A DNA stretch of 64,000 nt. Source: Paludibacter sp. GTDB lineage: Bacteria; Bacteroidota; Bacteroidia; Bacteroidales; Paludibacteraceae. The notes beneath the pieces were generated by a model. The model made no database searches and was not told the origin of the DNA. It was given only the letters and a program-made list of their open reading frames with translations. The stretch covers positions 1-64,000 of the forward strand of contig JAAFGX010000003.1 in assembly GCA_010365115.1 (NCBI GenBank), in the 5' to 3' direction. Numbering within the stretch: position 1 is the first letter of the stretch; every line of letters starts with the position of its first letter. The position numbers were made by a program, and so were the translations under genes. Below, one piece after another: positions 49,713 to 59,035 of this stretch.

Positions 49713-50276
49713 TTATTTCCCATTAAACTGTGTCATGGTAAGTTCAAGCCCGGCTAAACAGAAACTCCGAATAATCTCTGTGCAACGTTCAGCTTTTTCA
49801 GGCAAAGCGGCAACTTGTTCAGACGACCATTTCCCCAGAACATAGTCAATTTGCTGACCACGTGAAAACTCGCTTCCAATACCAAAACGCAATCGGGCAT
49901 AGTTACTGTGTCCCAAAATATCCTGAATATTTTTCAAGCCATTATGTCCTGCATCCGATCCTTTTGGTTTTAAACGCAAAGTTCCAAAAGGCAAAGCCAA
50001 ATCATCTACAATAATTAAAACGTTTTCAATCAGAATACTTTCCTTTTGCATCCAATAACGCAAAGCATTACCACTCAGGTTCATGAATGTGGAAGGTTTC
50101 AACAGTATAAGTGTGCGACCTTTTATCTTCACTTCAGAAGTGGAACCGTAGCGGTTTTCTATAAAAAAAACATTGGACGCTTTAGCAAAAGCGTCCAACA
50201 TTGTAAAACCTATGTTGTGGCGGGTATTCTGGTATTCATTACCAATATTGCCCAATCCGACAATTAAATATTTCAT
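49713..50276 (-). CDS. pth: Peptidyl-tRNA hydrolase
   Basis: Pth frees tRNA from drop-off peptidyl-tRNA. The start [15 protein letters not shown] gives 187 residues; an upstream in-frame ATG adds 12 residues not found in the family. Catalytic His20 lies in [53 protein letters not shown] (Asp93) and RLRFGIG are all present. It is downstream of rplY, a common order. The interval contains AAACTTTCAAACTT-type words. Confidence 0.95.
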   Translation of the reverse strand: MKYLIVGLGNIGNEYQNTRHNIGFTMLDAFAKASNVFFIENRYGSTSEVKIKGRTLILLKPSTFMNLSGNALRYWMQKESILIENVLIIVDDLALPFGTLRLKPKGSDAGHNGLKNIQDILGHSNYARLRFGIGSEFSRGQQIDYVLGKWSSEQVAALPEKAERCTEIIRSFCLAGLELTMTQFNGK

Positions 50277-50390
50277 CTTCAGTAAAAAGTTTATAAAGTT
50301 TATAAGGTTCATAAAGTTTTAAAGTTCATGAGAAAAGACAATGTGGTCTTCCAAACTTTAAACTTTCAAACTTCGAACTTTCAAACTTAA

Positions 50391-50966
50391 TTATTTGCCT
50401 GCTGTTGCAGCGGCTCCACGAGCAGCTCTTGTCAATTTAACCTGTGCAACTACGGCATTCTTTGCATTAAGGATTTCAAGATTTTCAACTGAAACTTTTT
50501 CAACCTGAATTGATTTTCCTAATCCAAGTGAAGTAACATCGATAACAATGTTTTCAGGAATTTGAGTGTATAATCCTTTTACTTTTAATTTACGCATTTC
50601 GAGCGATAATTTCCCACCGGCTTTCACACCTTCTGCAAGTCCTTCAAGTTTAACTGGAAGTTCAACGATAACTGGTTTGTCTTCTGACACTTGTAGGAAA
50701 TCAATGTGTAAAACTTTATCAGTTACAGGATGAAATTGCAACGCTTTCATGATTGATTTTGTTACTTTGCCATCAATACTCAAATTTACTATAAATACTT
50801 CGGGAGTATAAACCAATTTACGCAGTTCACTTACTGTTGTAATAAAATGAACGTTGTCATTTCCACCGTACAATACACAAGGTACGTTTTCGGCAACTCT
50901 TTCTGCTTTAGTAGCTTTTTTCCCCAGGTCAGTTCTAACTGTTCCTTTTAATTCAAATGTTTTCAT
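50391..50966 (-). CDS. rplY: 50S ribosomal protein L25 (general stress protein Ctc type)
   Basis: L25 binds 5S rRNA. The start MKTFELKGTVRTDLGKKATKAER gives 191 residues, the long two-domain Ctc form. The N-terminal 5S-binding beta-barrel (about 3-90) has PCVLYGGNDNVHF and LQFHPVTDKVLHIDFLQV. The C-terminal domain contains LAEGVKAGGKLSLEMRKLKVKG, then an Ala-rich tail. An ATG eight codons upstream is less likely. It is first in the rplY-pth-S4 group. Confidence 0.94.
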   Translation of the reverse strand: MKTFELKGTVRTDLGKKATKAERVAENVPCVLYGGNDNVHFITTVSELRKLVYTPEVFIVNLSIDGKVTKSIMKALQFHPVTDKVLHIDFLQVSEDKPVIVELPVKLEGLAEGVKAGGKLSLEMRKLKVKGLYTQIPENIVIDVTSLGLGKSIQVEKVSVENLEILNAKNAVVAQVKLTRAARGAAATAGK

Positions 50967-51198
50967 TTGTTGTTTTTTTGTGTTACTCAAAATTTAAGCG
51001 TTTTATTTTTAAGTGATTAGTCGCTTAATTTCCCATCACACTTTCTTTCTCAAAAAAGTGGTACAAAAGTAGTTATAATTTTGCAAATCTGCAATATGTT
51101 TTAGTTAGAAGTTTATGATTGGCAAATTAGCCAGTTAGTGATTGGTTGTTTGGGGTATTTAGCGTTCACGTACTTCTCATCTCTTCAAGAATTTTCTG

Positions 51199-51206
51199 TA
51201 CTTTTG
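51199..51206 (+). promoter_or_regulatory. -7 element for the aminotransferase gene
   Basis: TACTTTTG, 22 nt upstream of the ATG at 51229, matches TAnnTTTG; no TTTG at -33. Confidence 0.45.
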
Positions 51207-51228
51207 TATTGTTTTTCTGCATTAAAAT

Positions 51229-52368
51229 ATGAATCAAACTATAAAACGAATGACATCCTTTATTGTAATGGATGTTTTGGAACGAGCCAATGAACTTCAG
51301 GCACAGGGAATCGAAGTAATACATCTTGAGGTGGGCGAACCCGATTTTGACATGCCCGAATGCATACTCAGAGCCTCTATTGAAGCACTTAAAAACGGTG
51401 CAACCCATTACACTCATTCGCTTGGCGATCCAAAATTGCGTAAAGCAATTAGTAAATTTCATAAAACAGAATATAATATTGAAGTTGATCCAGAATGCAT
51501 AGTAATTACTTCGGGTTCTTCGCCGGCATTATTAATGACACTAATGTTGCTTTGTCAACCCGGCGATGAAGTAATAATGTCAAATCCAGGCTACCCTTGT
51601 TATCGAAATTTCGCATTAGCTTGTAATGCCGAACCGGTTTTTGTTCCGTTGCATGCCGAATGTGATTTTCAATACAACGTAAACGAGATTAAGAAAAGAA
51701 TCACTGATAAAACACGTGCCATTTTTATAAATTCGCCCATGAATCCTACCGGAACGCTTGTGAATAAGGCTATTTATAAAGAATTATCGAAACTCAACAT
51801 CCCCATTATTTCGGATGAAATTTATCACGGATTGGTGTACAACGGAAAAGCTTCGACAATACTTGAATTTACCGACAAAGCATTTGTAATCAATGGATTC
51901 TCAAAAAGGTTTGCAATGACTGGTTTACGACTTGGCTATTTAATTGCCCCAAAAGAACACATGCGTTCATTACAAATTTTGCAACAGAATTTATTTATCT
52001 GCGCTCCGAGCACTTCTCAAAAAGCAGGAATTGCTGCATTAAAGGAAGCAAAGCCAGATGTTGATAAAATGCTTAAAATATATAATGAACGCCGCATTTA
52101 TTTAATTGAAAGATTAAAACAAATAGGATTTGTTATTCACACCGAACCCCAAGGTGCTTTTTATGTGTTTTGCGATGCACGCAAATTCACGTCCGATTCA
52201 TATCACTTTGCTTTTGATGTTCTTGAGAAAGCGCATGTTGGCATCACGCCCGGCATTGATTTTGGAACAGAAGGTGAAGGATTTGTGCGGTTTTCATATG
52301 CCAATTCATTAGAAAATATTAAAACGGCAATGAACAGGTTGGAAATCTATTTAAACAGTTTGAAATAA
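51229..52368 (+). CDS. Pyridoxal-phosphate-dependent class I/II aminotransferase
   Basis: The 379-residue fold-type I enzyme resembles the aspartate aminotransferase I-gamma type. Motifs: HLEVGEPDFDMPE, TSGSSPALLMTLMLL, NPGYPCYRN, INSPMNPTGT, SDEIYHGLVY and the PLP lysine in NGFSKRFAMTGLRLGYL. The C-terminal FVRFSYANSLENI carries the substrate-carboxylate Arg. The amino donor and acceptor cannot be fixed from sequence. Monocistronic, between rplY and infC. Confidence 0.88.
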   Translation: MNQTIKRMTSFIVMDVLERANELQAQGIEVIHLEVGEPDFDMPECILRASIEALKNGATHYTHSLGDPKLRKAISKFHKTEYNIEVDPECIVITSGSSPALLMTLMLLCQPGDEVIMSNPGYPCYRNFALACNAEPVFVPLHAECDFQYNVNEIKKRITDKTRAIFINSPMNPTGTLVNKAIYKELSKLNIPIISDEIYHGLVYNGKASTILEFTDKAFVINGFSKRFAMTGLRLGYLIAPKEHMRSLQILQQNLFICAPSTSQKAGIAALKEAKPDVDKMLKIYNERRIYLIERLKQIGFVIHTEPQGAFYVFCDARKFTSDSYHFAFDVLEKAHVGITPGIDFGTEGEGFVRFSYANSLENIKTAMNRLEIYLNSLK

Positions 52369-52461
52369 TAATTATCAGATTTATTGGTTTTTATATATAA
52401 TTTGCCGAAGAAATTGAATGAATTATTTAAGTCAGAATGTTAGTAATTCAAATAATTGTAT

Positions 52462-52469
52462 TATATTTG
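52462..52469 (+). promoter_or_regulatory. -7 element for infC-rpmI-rplT
   Basis: TATATTTG matches TAnnTTTG. Transcription would start near 52476, after the only upstream ATG (52437), and leave about 54 nt of leader before the proposed ATA start. Confidence 0.5.
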
Positions 52470-52513
52470 CAGGCTCAAAAAGCAAATACAAAATTTATTC
52501 ACTTTTTAAAGTT

Positions 52514-52532
52514 AGGGAGGAAACAAACAATA
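52514..52532 (+). promoter_or_regulatory. Strong Shine-Dalgarno site and ATA start codon of infC
   Basis: AGGGAGGA at 52514-52521 is followed by eight bases and then ATA at 52530-52532. No ATG, GTG or TTG occurs in this frame between the -7 element and the conserved IF-3 body. Strong SD sites are rare in Bacteroidota, so this one is notable. Confidence 0.7.
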
Positions 52533-53087
52533 GCTAAACAATTAACCATCAGACCTTACAGGGGTCGGATAAAAGAGCAACCCAATCGTATAAACGAAAA
52601 AATAAAAGGGTTAAAAGAAGTTCGTTTGGTCGGAGACAATGTAGAACAAGGTGTTTATTCGTACGAAGAAGCCATCCGCATTGCTGATCAACTCGAATTA
52701 GATTTGGTAGAAATTTCACCAAGCGCTGTGCCACCGGTTTGTAAAGTTGTTGATTACCAGAAGTTTTTATACCAACTAAAAAAACGTGAGAAAGAGGCCA
52801 AAGCAAAAACTTCGAAAGTAATTTTGAAGGAAATTCGTTTCGGTCCTCAAACCGATGATCATGATTATAATTTCAAACTAAAGCATGCTCAGGAATTTTT
52901 GAAAGAAGGATGCAAGGTGAAAGCATACGTATTTTTCAAAGGTCGTTCCATTCTTTTCAAAGAACATGGTGAAGTATTATTACTTCGTTTTGCCAGTGAT
53001 CTGGAAGATTATGCCAAAGTAGACCAATTACCACAATTAGAAGGAAAACGCATGATCATCATGTTTTCTCCTAAAAAAGTGAAATAA
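52530..53087 (+). CDS. infC: Translation initiation factor IF-3, probable ATA start
   Basis: IF-3 prevents premature subunit joining and rejects non-canonical start codons. From the ATA at 52530 the product is about 186 residues (E. coli 180): N-terminal domain [21 protein letters not shown] with [20 protein letters not shown], a Lys-rich linker, and the C-terminal domain [31 protein letters not shown] and [12 protein letters not shown]. The in-frame ATG at 52437 adds an unrelated hydrophobic stretch and lies upstream of the promoter. It heads infC-rpmI-rplT. Confidence 0.93.
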   Translation: MAKQLTIRPYRGRIKEQPNRINEKIKGLKEVRLVGDNVEQGVYSYEEAIRIADQLELDLVEISPSAVPPVCKVVDYQKFLYQLKKREKEAKAKTSKVILKEIRFGPQTDDHDYNFKLKHAQEFLKEGCKVKAYVFFKGRSILFKEHGEVLLLRFASDLEDYAKVDQLPQLEGKRMIIMFSPKKVK

Positions 53088-53129
53088 TCGACTTTAACAA
53101 GGATTTTTACAACTAAATTATAAGTAACA

Positions 53130-53327
53130 ATGCCAAAAATGAAAACTAACTCCGGTGCAAAAAAAAGGTTCACCCTTACCGGAACAGGAAAGATTAAAAG
53201 AAAACATGCTTTTAAAAGTCACATTTTGACTAAAAAAACAACAAAACAAAAACGTAACCTGACTCACACTGCCCTTGTTCACAAAGGCGACTTGACAAAC
53301 GTTAAAGAAATGCTTTGTTTGAAATAG
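53130..53327 (+). CDS. rpmI: 50S ribosomal protein L35
   Basis: The 65-residue basic protein is of standard length, with [31 protein letters not shown]... trimmed here to its landmarks: [10 protein letters not shown] near the start and [15 protein letters not shown] in the middle. It lies 42 nt after infC and 107 nt before rplT in the universally conserved infC-rpmI-rplT operon. Confidence 0.97.
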   Translation: MPKMKTNSGAKKRFTLTGTGKIKRKHAFKSHILTKKTTKQKRNLTHTALVHKGDLTNVKEMLCLK

Positions 53328-53434
53328 TCAATTTTTCTATCTTTTAAAATCTCATTCTTAGTCAATAAAACAGAATGCCTTTAGCCTTAAGTTCGCAACA
53401 ATAAGCGACGCTAACATTCACAAATCATTTAATT

Positions 53435-53785
53435 ATGCCAAGATCAGTAAACCACGTTGCTTCACGTAAAAGAAGAAAAAGAATTTTGAGCCTCACCAGA
53501 GGTTATTTTGGTGGACGCCGTAATGTATGGACTGTTGCCAAAAACACATGGGAAAAAGGGTTGCAATATGCATACCGCGATCGCAAAAACAAAAAACGTA
53601 ATTTCCGCGCATTGTGGATTCAACGTATCAATGCAGCTGCGCGCTTAGAAGGTATGTCATATTCGAAATTAATGGGTGCATTGCATAAATCAGGTATCGA
53701 AATGAACCGGAAAGTGTTGGCCGATTTAGCCATGAACCACCAGGAAGCTTTCAAAGCAATTGTTATAAAAGCCAAAAACGCTTAA
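53435..53785 (+). CDS. rplT: 50S ribosomal protein L20
   Basis: This is a 116-residue early-assembly protein of the 50S subunit; in E. coli it represses its own operon. Landmarks: [57 protein letters not shown] trimmed to the [14 protein letters not shown] core, and [21 protein letters not shown] trimmed to [12 protein letters not shown]. It is the last gene of the operon and is followed by a strong terminator. No L20-binding mimic was recognised upstream. Confidence 0.97.
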   Translation: MPRSVNHVASRKRRKRILSLTRGYFGGRRNVWTVAKNTWEKGLQYAYRDRKNKKRNFRALWIQRINAAARLEGMSYSKLMGALHKSGIEMNRKVLADLAMNHQEAFKAIVIKAKNA

Positions 53786-53838
53786 TTACTCAATTTCAAC
53801 ATCAAGTTTTGTTTATAAAACAAAATATGTTTAACATT

Positions 53839-53878
53839 AAAAAAGCTGTTTCAAGTAAAATTGAAACAGCTTTTTTTA
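53839..53878 (+). terminator. Terminator after rplT
   Basis: AAAAAAGCTGTTTCAA pairs with TTGAAACAGCTTTTTTT around GTAAAA. Confidence 0.92.
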
Positions 53879-54061
53879 ATGCTTTAAAAGCATTGTAAAA
53901 AAAAACAATGATGAGATGATCTGCTTTGAAATAAAATTAAAACAAGAAAAACACACTGAAAATTCTATTTGTTTTTTTAATGCATATTTCAATACTGTTT
54001 CAATTCTAACTATCACAAAAACAACGATCTAACAAAAGAAAAACCGAACATTGCACAACAT

Positions 54062-54574
54062 TCATTTTGAAAATATTGGGATTTTTAACACAAGACTATA
54101 TTGATTATATTCAAAATTTGCATCAGAAATTACGCTAAAAATTATTTTGGCTTCAAGACTTGGCTTTTTGGCCACATATTCAAAAGGAAAAAATAATGTT
54201 GTTGCAGTGCCGTCCATTAAAAATAATCCTTCAGAGTATTTTGATGTTGACAGAAAGACTGAATCCATAGAACTTAACGTTGGAAGTAAAATTTCAGAAA
54301 CGCTATCAGCCGATTGCGTTAAACGGAATTCTTTCAAATTATTAGAAAAACCGGAAATATACAATCTGAATTTTACTGTATCGCCAACTTGCAAAGTATC
54401 CATTCTATATACACCAGCTTGATCTGTCAAAAAAATATCTAGTGTGTCCGAATTATTTACAATGGGATTTTGAATAAATTTAATTTCAGGTTTAAAATTC
54501 GATTCACTGGTGAGGATGCAAGCTGTGAATAAATAAATAATTAAACCTAAAAGTCCATAGAAGTAAGTTTTCAT
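54062..54574 (-). CDS. Hypothetical lipoprotein
   Basis: The 170-residue prolipoprotein has lipobox LFTAC (Cys19). The rest is predicted all-beta, with no recognised domain. Strand-like segments are DTLDIFLTDQAGVYRMDTL, VKFRLYISGF and IIFSVISDANFEYNQYSLVL. It stands alone between rplT and valS, read on the opposite strand, with a possible -7 element (TAATTTTG on the minus strand) at 54594-54601. Function unknown. Confidence 0.72.
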   Translation of the reverse strand: MKTYFYGLLGLIIYLFTACILTSESNFKPEIKFIQNPIVNNSDTLDIFLTDQAGVYRMDTLQVGDTVKFRLYISGFSNNLKEFRLTQSADSVSEILLPTLSSMDSVFLSTSKYSEGLFLMDGTATTLFFPFEYVAKKPSLEAKIIFSVISDANFEYNQYSLVLKIPIFSK

Positions 54575-54877
54575 AATAATTTAATATTTTCAACAAAATT
54601 ACAAAAATTATACCAATAAGCATTTGCAAATAACAATAAAGATTAAAAGTATGCGGTTGAACGAATTTATTTTTTTAGTAAAACTATAACCCCATTCAAT
54701 TTTCAAAACAATCTAAATCCTTTGTTTTTAATGTTTTTGTTTTCGGTAAACGCCATTTTTTCTTATCTTTGCATTTGCTTTTTAAAGAACTATCACACTT
54801 ACATTCAGCTGAAAGAGAGCAGAATAACTTTAAATTCAATTCTGAATAAAAAAAAATAATAATTGTAAAACAATAAA
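54575..54877. other. Divergent gap upstream of valS
   Basis: AT-rich spacer. TATCTTTG at 54774-54781 is a good -7 element for valS, leaving a leader of about 90 nt. A TTATACCAA word stands near 54609. No T-box, tRNA or gene was seen. Confidence 0.5.
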
Positions 54878-57520
54878 ATGGAACTCGCAAGCAAGTACAA
54901 TCCAACTGACATCGAATCGAAATGGTATCAATACTGGTTAGAAAATAGATTTTTCAATTCAAAACCTGATGGTCGCGAACCTTATACAATCGTCATTCCA
55001 CCACCAAATGTAACTGGTGTATTGCACATGGGCCACATGCTCAACAATACCATTCAGGATATTTTGGTTCGCCGTGCACGTATGTTGGGCAAAAATGCAT
55101 GTTGGGTTCCCGGAACCGACCATGCATCCATAGCTACAGAAGCAAAAGTGGTTGGAAAACTTGCTGCTGAAGGAATTGCAAAGACAGACCTTACAAGAGA
55201 AGAATTTCTTGAACATGCATGGGAATGGACACACAAACATGGTGGGATTATTTTGGAACAATTGAAAAAACTCGGTGCGTCATGCGATTGGGACCGTACT
55301 GCATTCACCATGGACGAACCGCGTTCCGAAAGCGTTATCAAAGTATTTATCGACATGTACAATAAAGGTCTGATTTACCGTGGCGTACGTATGGTAAATT
55401 GGGATCCAAAAGCATTAACAGCATTATCTGACGAAGAAGTTATTTTTAAAGAACAACAAGGGAAACTGTTCTATCTACGTTATAAAATAGATGCCCCCCA
55501 ACCCCCTGAAGGGGGAGTTGAAGAGCCACAATATGCGGTGATTGCGACTACAAGACCTGAAACAATTTTCGGGGATACAGCTATGTGTATCAACCCAAAT
55601 GATGAGAAAAATAAGTTTCTTCGTGGAAAAAGAGTTTTTGTGCCACTCATTAACCGTTCTATTCCAGTTATTGAGGACGATTATGTGGATGTTGAATTCG
55701 GTACCGGTTGCCTTAAAGTTACTCCAGCACATGATGTAAATGACTATATGTTGGGTGAGAAATATGGTTTAGAATCAATTGATATTTTCAATGACAATGG
55801 AACATTAAATGCACATGGTGAGCAATATGCCGGCATGGATCGTTTTGAAGTTCGCGAACAAATTGTAAAAGATTTAGAAACAGCCGGATTGCTCGAAAAG
55901 ACAGAACCTTACACCAACAAAGTAGGTTTTTCGGAACGTACCGATGCAGTTATTGAACCCAAACTGTCGATGCAATGGTTCATGAAAATGGAAGATTTAG
56001 CTAAGCCGGCTTTGGATGCGGTTATGAGCGATGACATTCAATTGTATCCTGCAAAATTTAAAAATACCTATCGCCATTGGATGGAAAATGTGAAAGATTG
56101 GTGTGTTTCGCGTCAACTATGGTGGGGACACCGCATTCCTGCCTATTTTTTGCCACAAGGAGGTTTAGTTGTTGCTCATTCTAAAGAAGAAGCTTATCAG
56201 AAAGCATTATTAATTGTCGATTATCCAATATCAATTGATGATTTGCGTCAGGACGAAGACTGTCTTGATACATGGTTTTCCTCATGGTTGTGGCCCATCT
56301 CGGTTTTTGATGGTATCAATAATCCTGAAAACGAAGAAATTAAATATTATTACCCAACAAATGATTTAGTAACTGCACCGGAAATCCTGTTTTTCTGGGT
56401 GGCTCGTATGATTATTGCCGGTTATGAATACAGAGGTGAAATGCCGTTTAAGAATGTATATTTAACTGGTATTGTTCGCGATAAACTGGGTCGTAAAATG
56501 TCGAAATCGCTTGGCAACTCGCCAGATCCGCTGGATTTAATAGCTCTTTATGGCGCTGATGCAGTGCGTTTGGGCATGTTGCTTACTTCACCAGCTGGAA
56601 ACGATTTACCTTACGATGACTCTCTTTGTGAACAAGGACGAAACTTCAATAATAAAATATGGAATGCTTTTCGTTTGGTAAAAGGATGGGAAGTAGCGGA
56701 TATTGAACAACCTGAATCCGCACGAATGGCGGTAAAATGGTTTGATGCTCAACTGAATAAAACCTTGCTTGAAATTGATGATTTGTTCACCAAATACCGT
56801 TTATCGGAAGCTTTGATGGCCATTTACAAGTTATTCTGGGACGAGTTCTCGGCCTGGTATTTGGAAATGGCAAAACCTGCTTACCAACAACCCATCGACC
56901 GTATAACTTACGAAGCCACACTTGGCTTTTTCGATTCGTTATTAAAAGTTCTGCATCCATTTATGCCTTTTATTACCGAAGAACTTTGGCAAGCATTGGA
57001 AACTCGCAAAGACGGTGAAAGCATTATGATTGAGTTGCAACCGAAAGCAGTAAAAGTAGACGAAAAACTGATTGTTGAATTTGAAAATGCAAAAGAAATT
57101 ATTGCAGGAATTCGTACTGTTCGTTTGCAAAAAAATATTCCCAACAAAGAAGTATTAAGTTTGCAAATTACCGGCGAACATAAAGCAGGTTTTGATGCTG
57201 TAATTGGAAAATTAGGCAACCTTGAAGCTATAGAAACAGTCAAAGAAAAATCAGCTGGATCTGTTTCATTCTTAGTTGGAACAATTGAATACTCTATTTT
57301 GCTTGGTAGTTTAATCAATATAGAAGAAGAAATTGCCAAAATGGAAGCTGAAATTAAGTATTTTGAAGGCTTTATCGATTCGGTAATGAAAAAACTAGGC
57401 AACGAAAGGTTTGTAGCCAACGCTAAACCGGAAGTGGTGGAAACCGAACGCAAGAAAAAAGCGGATGCGGAAAGTAACATTACTTCGTTAAAAGAGGGAA
57501 TTGCAGGATTGAGGAAATAA
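54878..57520 (+). CDS. valS: Valine--tRNA ligase, with a repeat-derived insertion in the editing region
   Basis: ValS charges tRNA-Val and hydrolyses mischarged Thr-tRNA. The 880-residue class I synthetase has the HIGH-type VLHMGHMLN, the editing domain (about 195-330, [13 protein letters not shown]), [10 protein letters not shown], the anticodon-binding domain and a C-terminal coiled coil ([19 protein letters not shown]). Between YLRYKID and [11 protein letters not shown] it carries the extra residues [11 protein letters not shown] (206-216), encoded by a C/G-rich palindrome (55494-55519) of the family found between genes. The frame is intact. Leader promoter at 54774, terminator at 57538. 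Confidence 0.96.
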   Translation: MELASKYNPTDIESKWYQYWLENRFFNSKPDGREPYTIVIPPPNVTGVLHMGHMLNNTIQDILVRRARMLGKNACWVPGTDHASIATEAKVVGKLAAEGIAKTDLTREEFLEHAWEWTHKHGGIILEQLKKLGASCDWDRTAFTMDEPRSESVIKVFIDMYNKGLIYRGVRMVNWDPKALTALSDEEVIFKEQQGKLFYLRYKIDAPQPPEGGVEEPQYAVIATTRPETIFGDTAMCINPNDEKNKFLRGKRVFVPLINRSIPVIEDDYVDVEFGTGCLKVTPAHDVNDYMLGEKYGLESIDIFNDNGTLNAHGEQYAGMDRFEVREQIVKDLETAGLLEKTEPYTNKVGFSERTDAVIEPKLSMQWFMKMEDLAKPALDAVMSDDIQLYPAKFKNTYRHWMENVKDWCVSRQLWWGHRIPAYFLPQGGLVVAHSKEEAYQKALLIVDYPISIDDLRQDEDCLDTWFSSWLWPISVFDGINNPENEEIKYYYPTNDLVTAPEILFFWVARMIIAGYEYRGEMPFKNVYLTGIVRDKLGRKMSKSLGNSPDPLDLIALYGADAVRLGMLLTSPAGNDLPYDDSLCEQGRNFNNKIWNAFRLVKGWEVADIEQPESARMAVKWFDAQLNKTLLEIDDLFTKYRLSEALMAIYKLFWDEFSAWYLEMAKPAYQQPIDRITYEATLGFFDSLLKVLHPFMPFITEELWQALETRKDGESIMIELQPKAVKVDEKLIVEFENAKEIIAGIRTVRLQKNIPNKEVLSLQITGEHKAGFDAVIGKLGNLEAIETVKEKSAGSVSFLVGTIEYSILLGSLINIEEEIAKMEAEIKYFEGFIDSVMKKLGNERFVANAKPEVVETERKKKADAESNITSLKEGIAGLRK
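55494..55519 (+). repeat. C/G-rich palindromic repeat inside valS
   Basis: CCCCCCAACCCCCT-GA-AGGGGGAGTT matches the CCCC(T)AACCCC..AGGGG words at 15102, 49104, 49619 and 61207. It is read in the frame giving PQPPEGGV. Its GC content is unlike the flanking valS sequence. Confidence 0.75.
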
Positions 57521-57537
57521 ATTAGTAAATCTAATTT

Positions 57538-57586
57538 TAAAACCGCACATATTTGAAGGGACACTTTGAATTTGTGCGGTTTTTTA
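57538..57586 (+). terminator. Terminator after valS
   Basis: AAAACCGCACA pairs with TGTGCGGTTTT across a 23-nt loop and is followed by T residues. Confidence 0.8.
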
Positions 57587-57679
57587 TGTACATTTTTCTA
57601 TTTCACATAAATAACTGAATATTAGAAACGCTATAAAAAATAATTTAAAAGTATTTACTTAATATAAACACATTTTCTA

Positions 57680-57710
57680 TTTGTAATCATCTATAAATTA
57701 CGTACATTTG
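57680..57710 (+). promoter_or_regulatory. Promoter for the MaoC gene
   Basis: TTTG (57680-57683), 19 nt, TACATTTG (57703-57710) is an almost ideal -33/-7 pair, 55 nt upstream of the start codon. Confidence 0.7.
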
Positions 57711-57764
57711 CACACAATCTAAACAAATGAGCAAAAATTACTACTGAATCAAAACCCGAAAAAC

Positions 57765-58232
57765 ATGAGTGCTATTATTATCAACAGCTTTGACGATTTA
57801 AATCAATACGTGGGCAAAGAAATGGGCGTGTCGGATTACATTACCATTTCGCAAGAACAAATTAACCTGTTTGCAGATGCAACTTTAGATCATCAATGGA
57901 TACATGTTGATACTGAACGTACCAAAACAGAAAGTCCTTACAAAACAACCATTGCTCATGGTTATCTGAATCTTTCAGTACTTCCTCATCTGTGGGAACA
58001 AATTGTGCAAGTAAACAACTCGAAACTAACCGTTAACTACGGCATTGAAAACCTTCGTTTCAACAGCCCTGTTTTGGTAAATAGCCAGGTACGGGTACGG
58101 GCTAAACTGAAAGCATTGACAAATCTAAGAGGAATTGCCAAAGCCGAAATACAAGTTTCGATGGAAATAAAGGACAATAAAAAAACGGCTTTAGAAGCAA
58201 CTATCGTTTTCTTGTATCATTTTATTTCATAA
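57765..58232 (+). CDS. MaoC-like (R)-specific enoyl-CoA hydratase/dehydratase
   Basis: The 155-residue hot-dog protein has the hydratase-2 motif FADATLDHQWIHVD, with the catalytic Asp and His, followed by TIAHGYLNLSVLP. Residues 70-150 form the second half of the fold (VNYGIENLRFNSPVLVNSQVRVRA). It hydrates trans-enoyl-CoA or a related thioester. An SDR gene follows 45 nt later on the same strand, which would fit a hydratase/ketoreductase pair in acyl-CoA metabolism, but no substrate is fixed. Confidence 0.88.
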   Translation: MSAIIINSFDDLNQYVGKEMGVSDYITISQEQINLFADATLDHQWIHVDTERTKTESPYKTTIAHGYLNLSVLPHLWEQIVQVNNSKLTVNYGIENLRFNSPVLVNSQVRVRAKLKALTNLRGIAKAEIQVSMEIKDNKKTALEATIVFLYHFIS

Positions 58233-58277
58233 TTTTAGATCAAAGAAAGATTCGATTCAATTGAAATTCAAATCAAT

Positions 58278-58994
58278 ATGAAAAAGGCCATTATTATTGG
58301 AGCTACTTCCGGCATTGGAAAAGCCCTTGCCGCTTTGCTTATTGAAAATGACTTTCAGGTGGGAATTACAGGAAGAAGAACCAATTTATTGGAAGAAATT
58401 AAATCAACAAATCCAAATAGATACTTCATTAAATCATTTGATATAAAAGAAGTATCTCAAATAAATCAACATTTAAATGATTTAACCCTTGAACTTGGTG
58501 GATTAGATTTGCTGATTATTAGTTCAGGCACTGGCGATCTCAACGAAAAGCTTGAATTTGAAATTGAAAAACGCACTATCGATACCAATATAATTGGCTT
58601 TACAGCAATAGCAGATTGGGCTTTCAATTTTTTTCAGAATCAAAAACACGGACAACTGGTTGCCATAAGTTCCATTGCCGGACTGCGGGGGAACCACCTT
58701 GCTCCCTCCTACTCTGCTTCAAAAGCATATCAGATAAACTACCTCGAAAGTCTGCGCATTAAAGCTTCAAAATCAAAACTACCAATTTACATCACCGATA
58801 TTCGACCTGGATTTGTAAATACAGAAATGGCCAAAGGTGACGGCTTGTTTTGGGTATCTTCTGTTGAAAAAGCAGCCAATCAGATATTCAAAGCGATTTA
58901 TAAAAACCAAAAAGTTGCCTACGTTACCAAACGTTGGGGAGTATTGGCTTGTATTATGAAATCACTGCCAAGTTGGGCTATTGAGAAGATGTAA
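58278..58994 (+). CDS. Short-chain dehydrogenase/reductase
   Basis: The 238-residue classical SDR has the cofactor loop [11 protein letters not shown] at residues 8-18 and a short N-terminal TGRR suggesting NADPH. The catalytic Ser is in ISSIAGLRG, and the YSASKAYQ motif supplies Tyr and Lys. [11 protein letters not shown] follows. The C-terminal half is hydrophobic ([16 protein letters not shown]) and may touch the membrane. Substrate unknown; likely cotranscribed with the MaoC gene. Confidence 0.88.
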   Translation: MKKAIIIGATSGIGKALAALLIENDFQVGITGRRTNLLEEIKSTNPNRYFIKSFDIKEVSQINQHLNDLTLELGGLDLLIISSGTGDLNEKLEFEIEKRTIDTNIIGFTAIADWAFNFFQNQKHGQLVAISSIAGLRGNHLAPSYSASKAYQINYLESLRIKASKSKLPIYITDIRPGFVNTEMAKGDGLFWVSSVEKAANQIFKAIYKNQKVAYVTKRWGVLACIMKSLPSWAIEKM

Positions 58995-59035
58995 GTACAA
59001 AATTTTCAACCATTTTTTCTAAAAATTTAGAGTTT

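Noticed and set aside
52437-52529. ATG at 52437 as the infC start
   Set aside because: It lies upstream of the -7 element, lacks an SD and would add 31 residues unrelated to IF-3.
56908-57564. 218-codon ORF antisense to valS
   Set aside because: A long antisense frame is expected from codon bias in valS, which is certain; there is no promoter or family resemblance.
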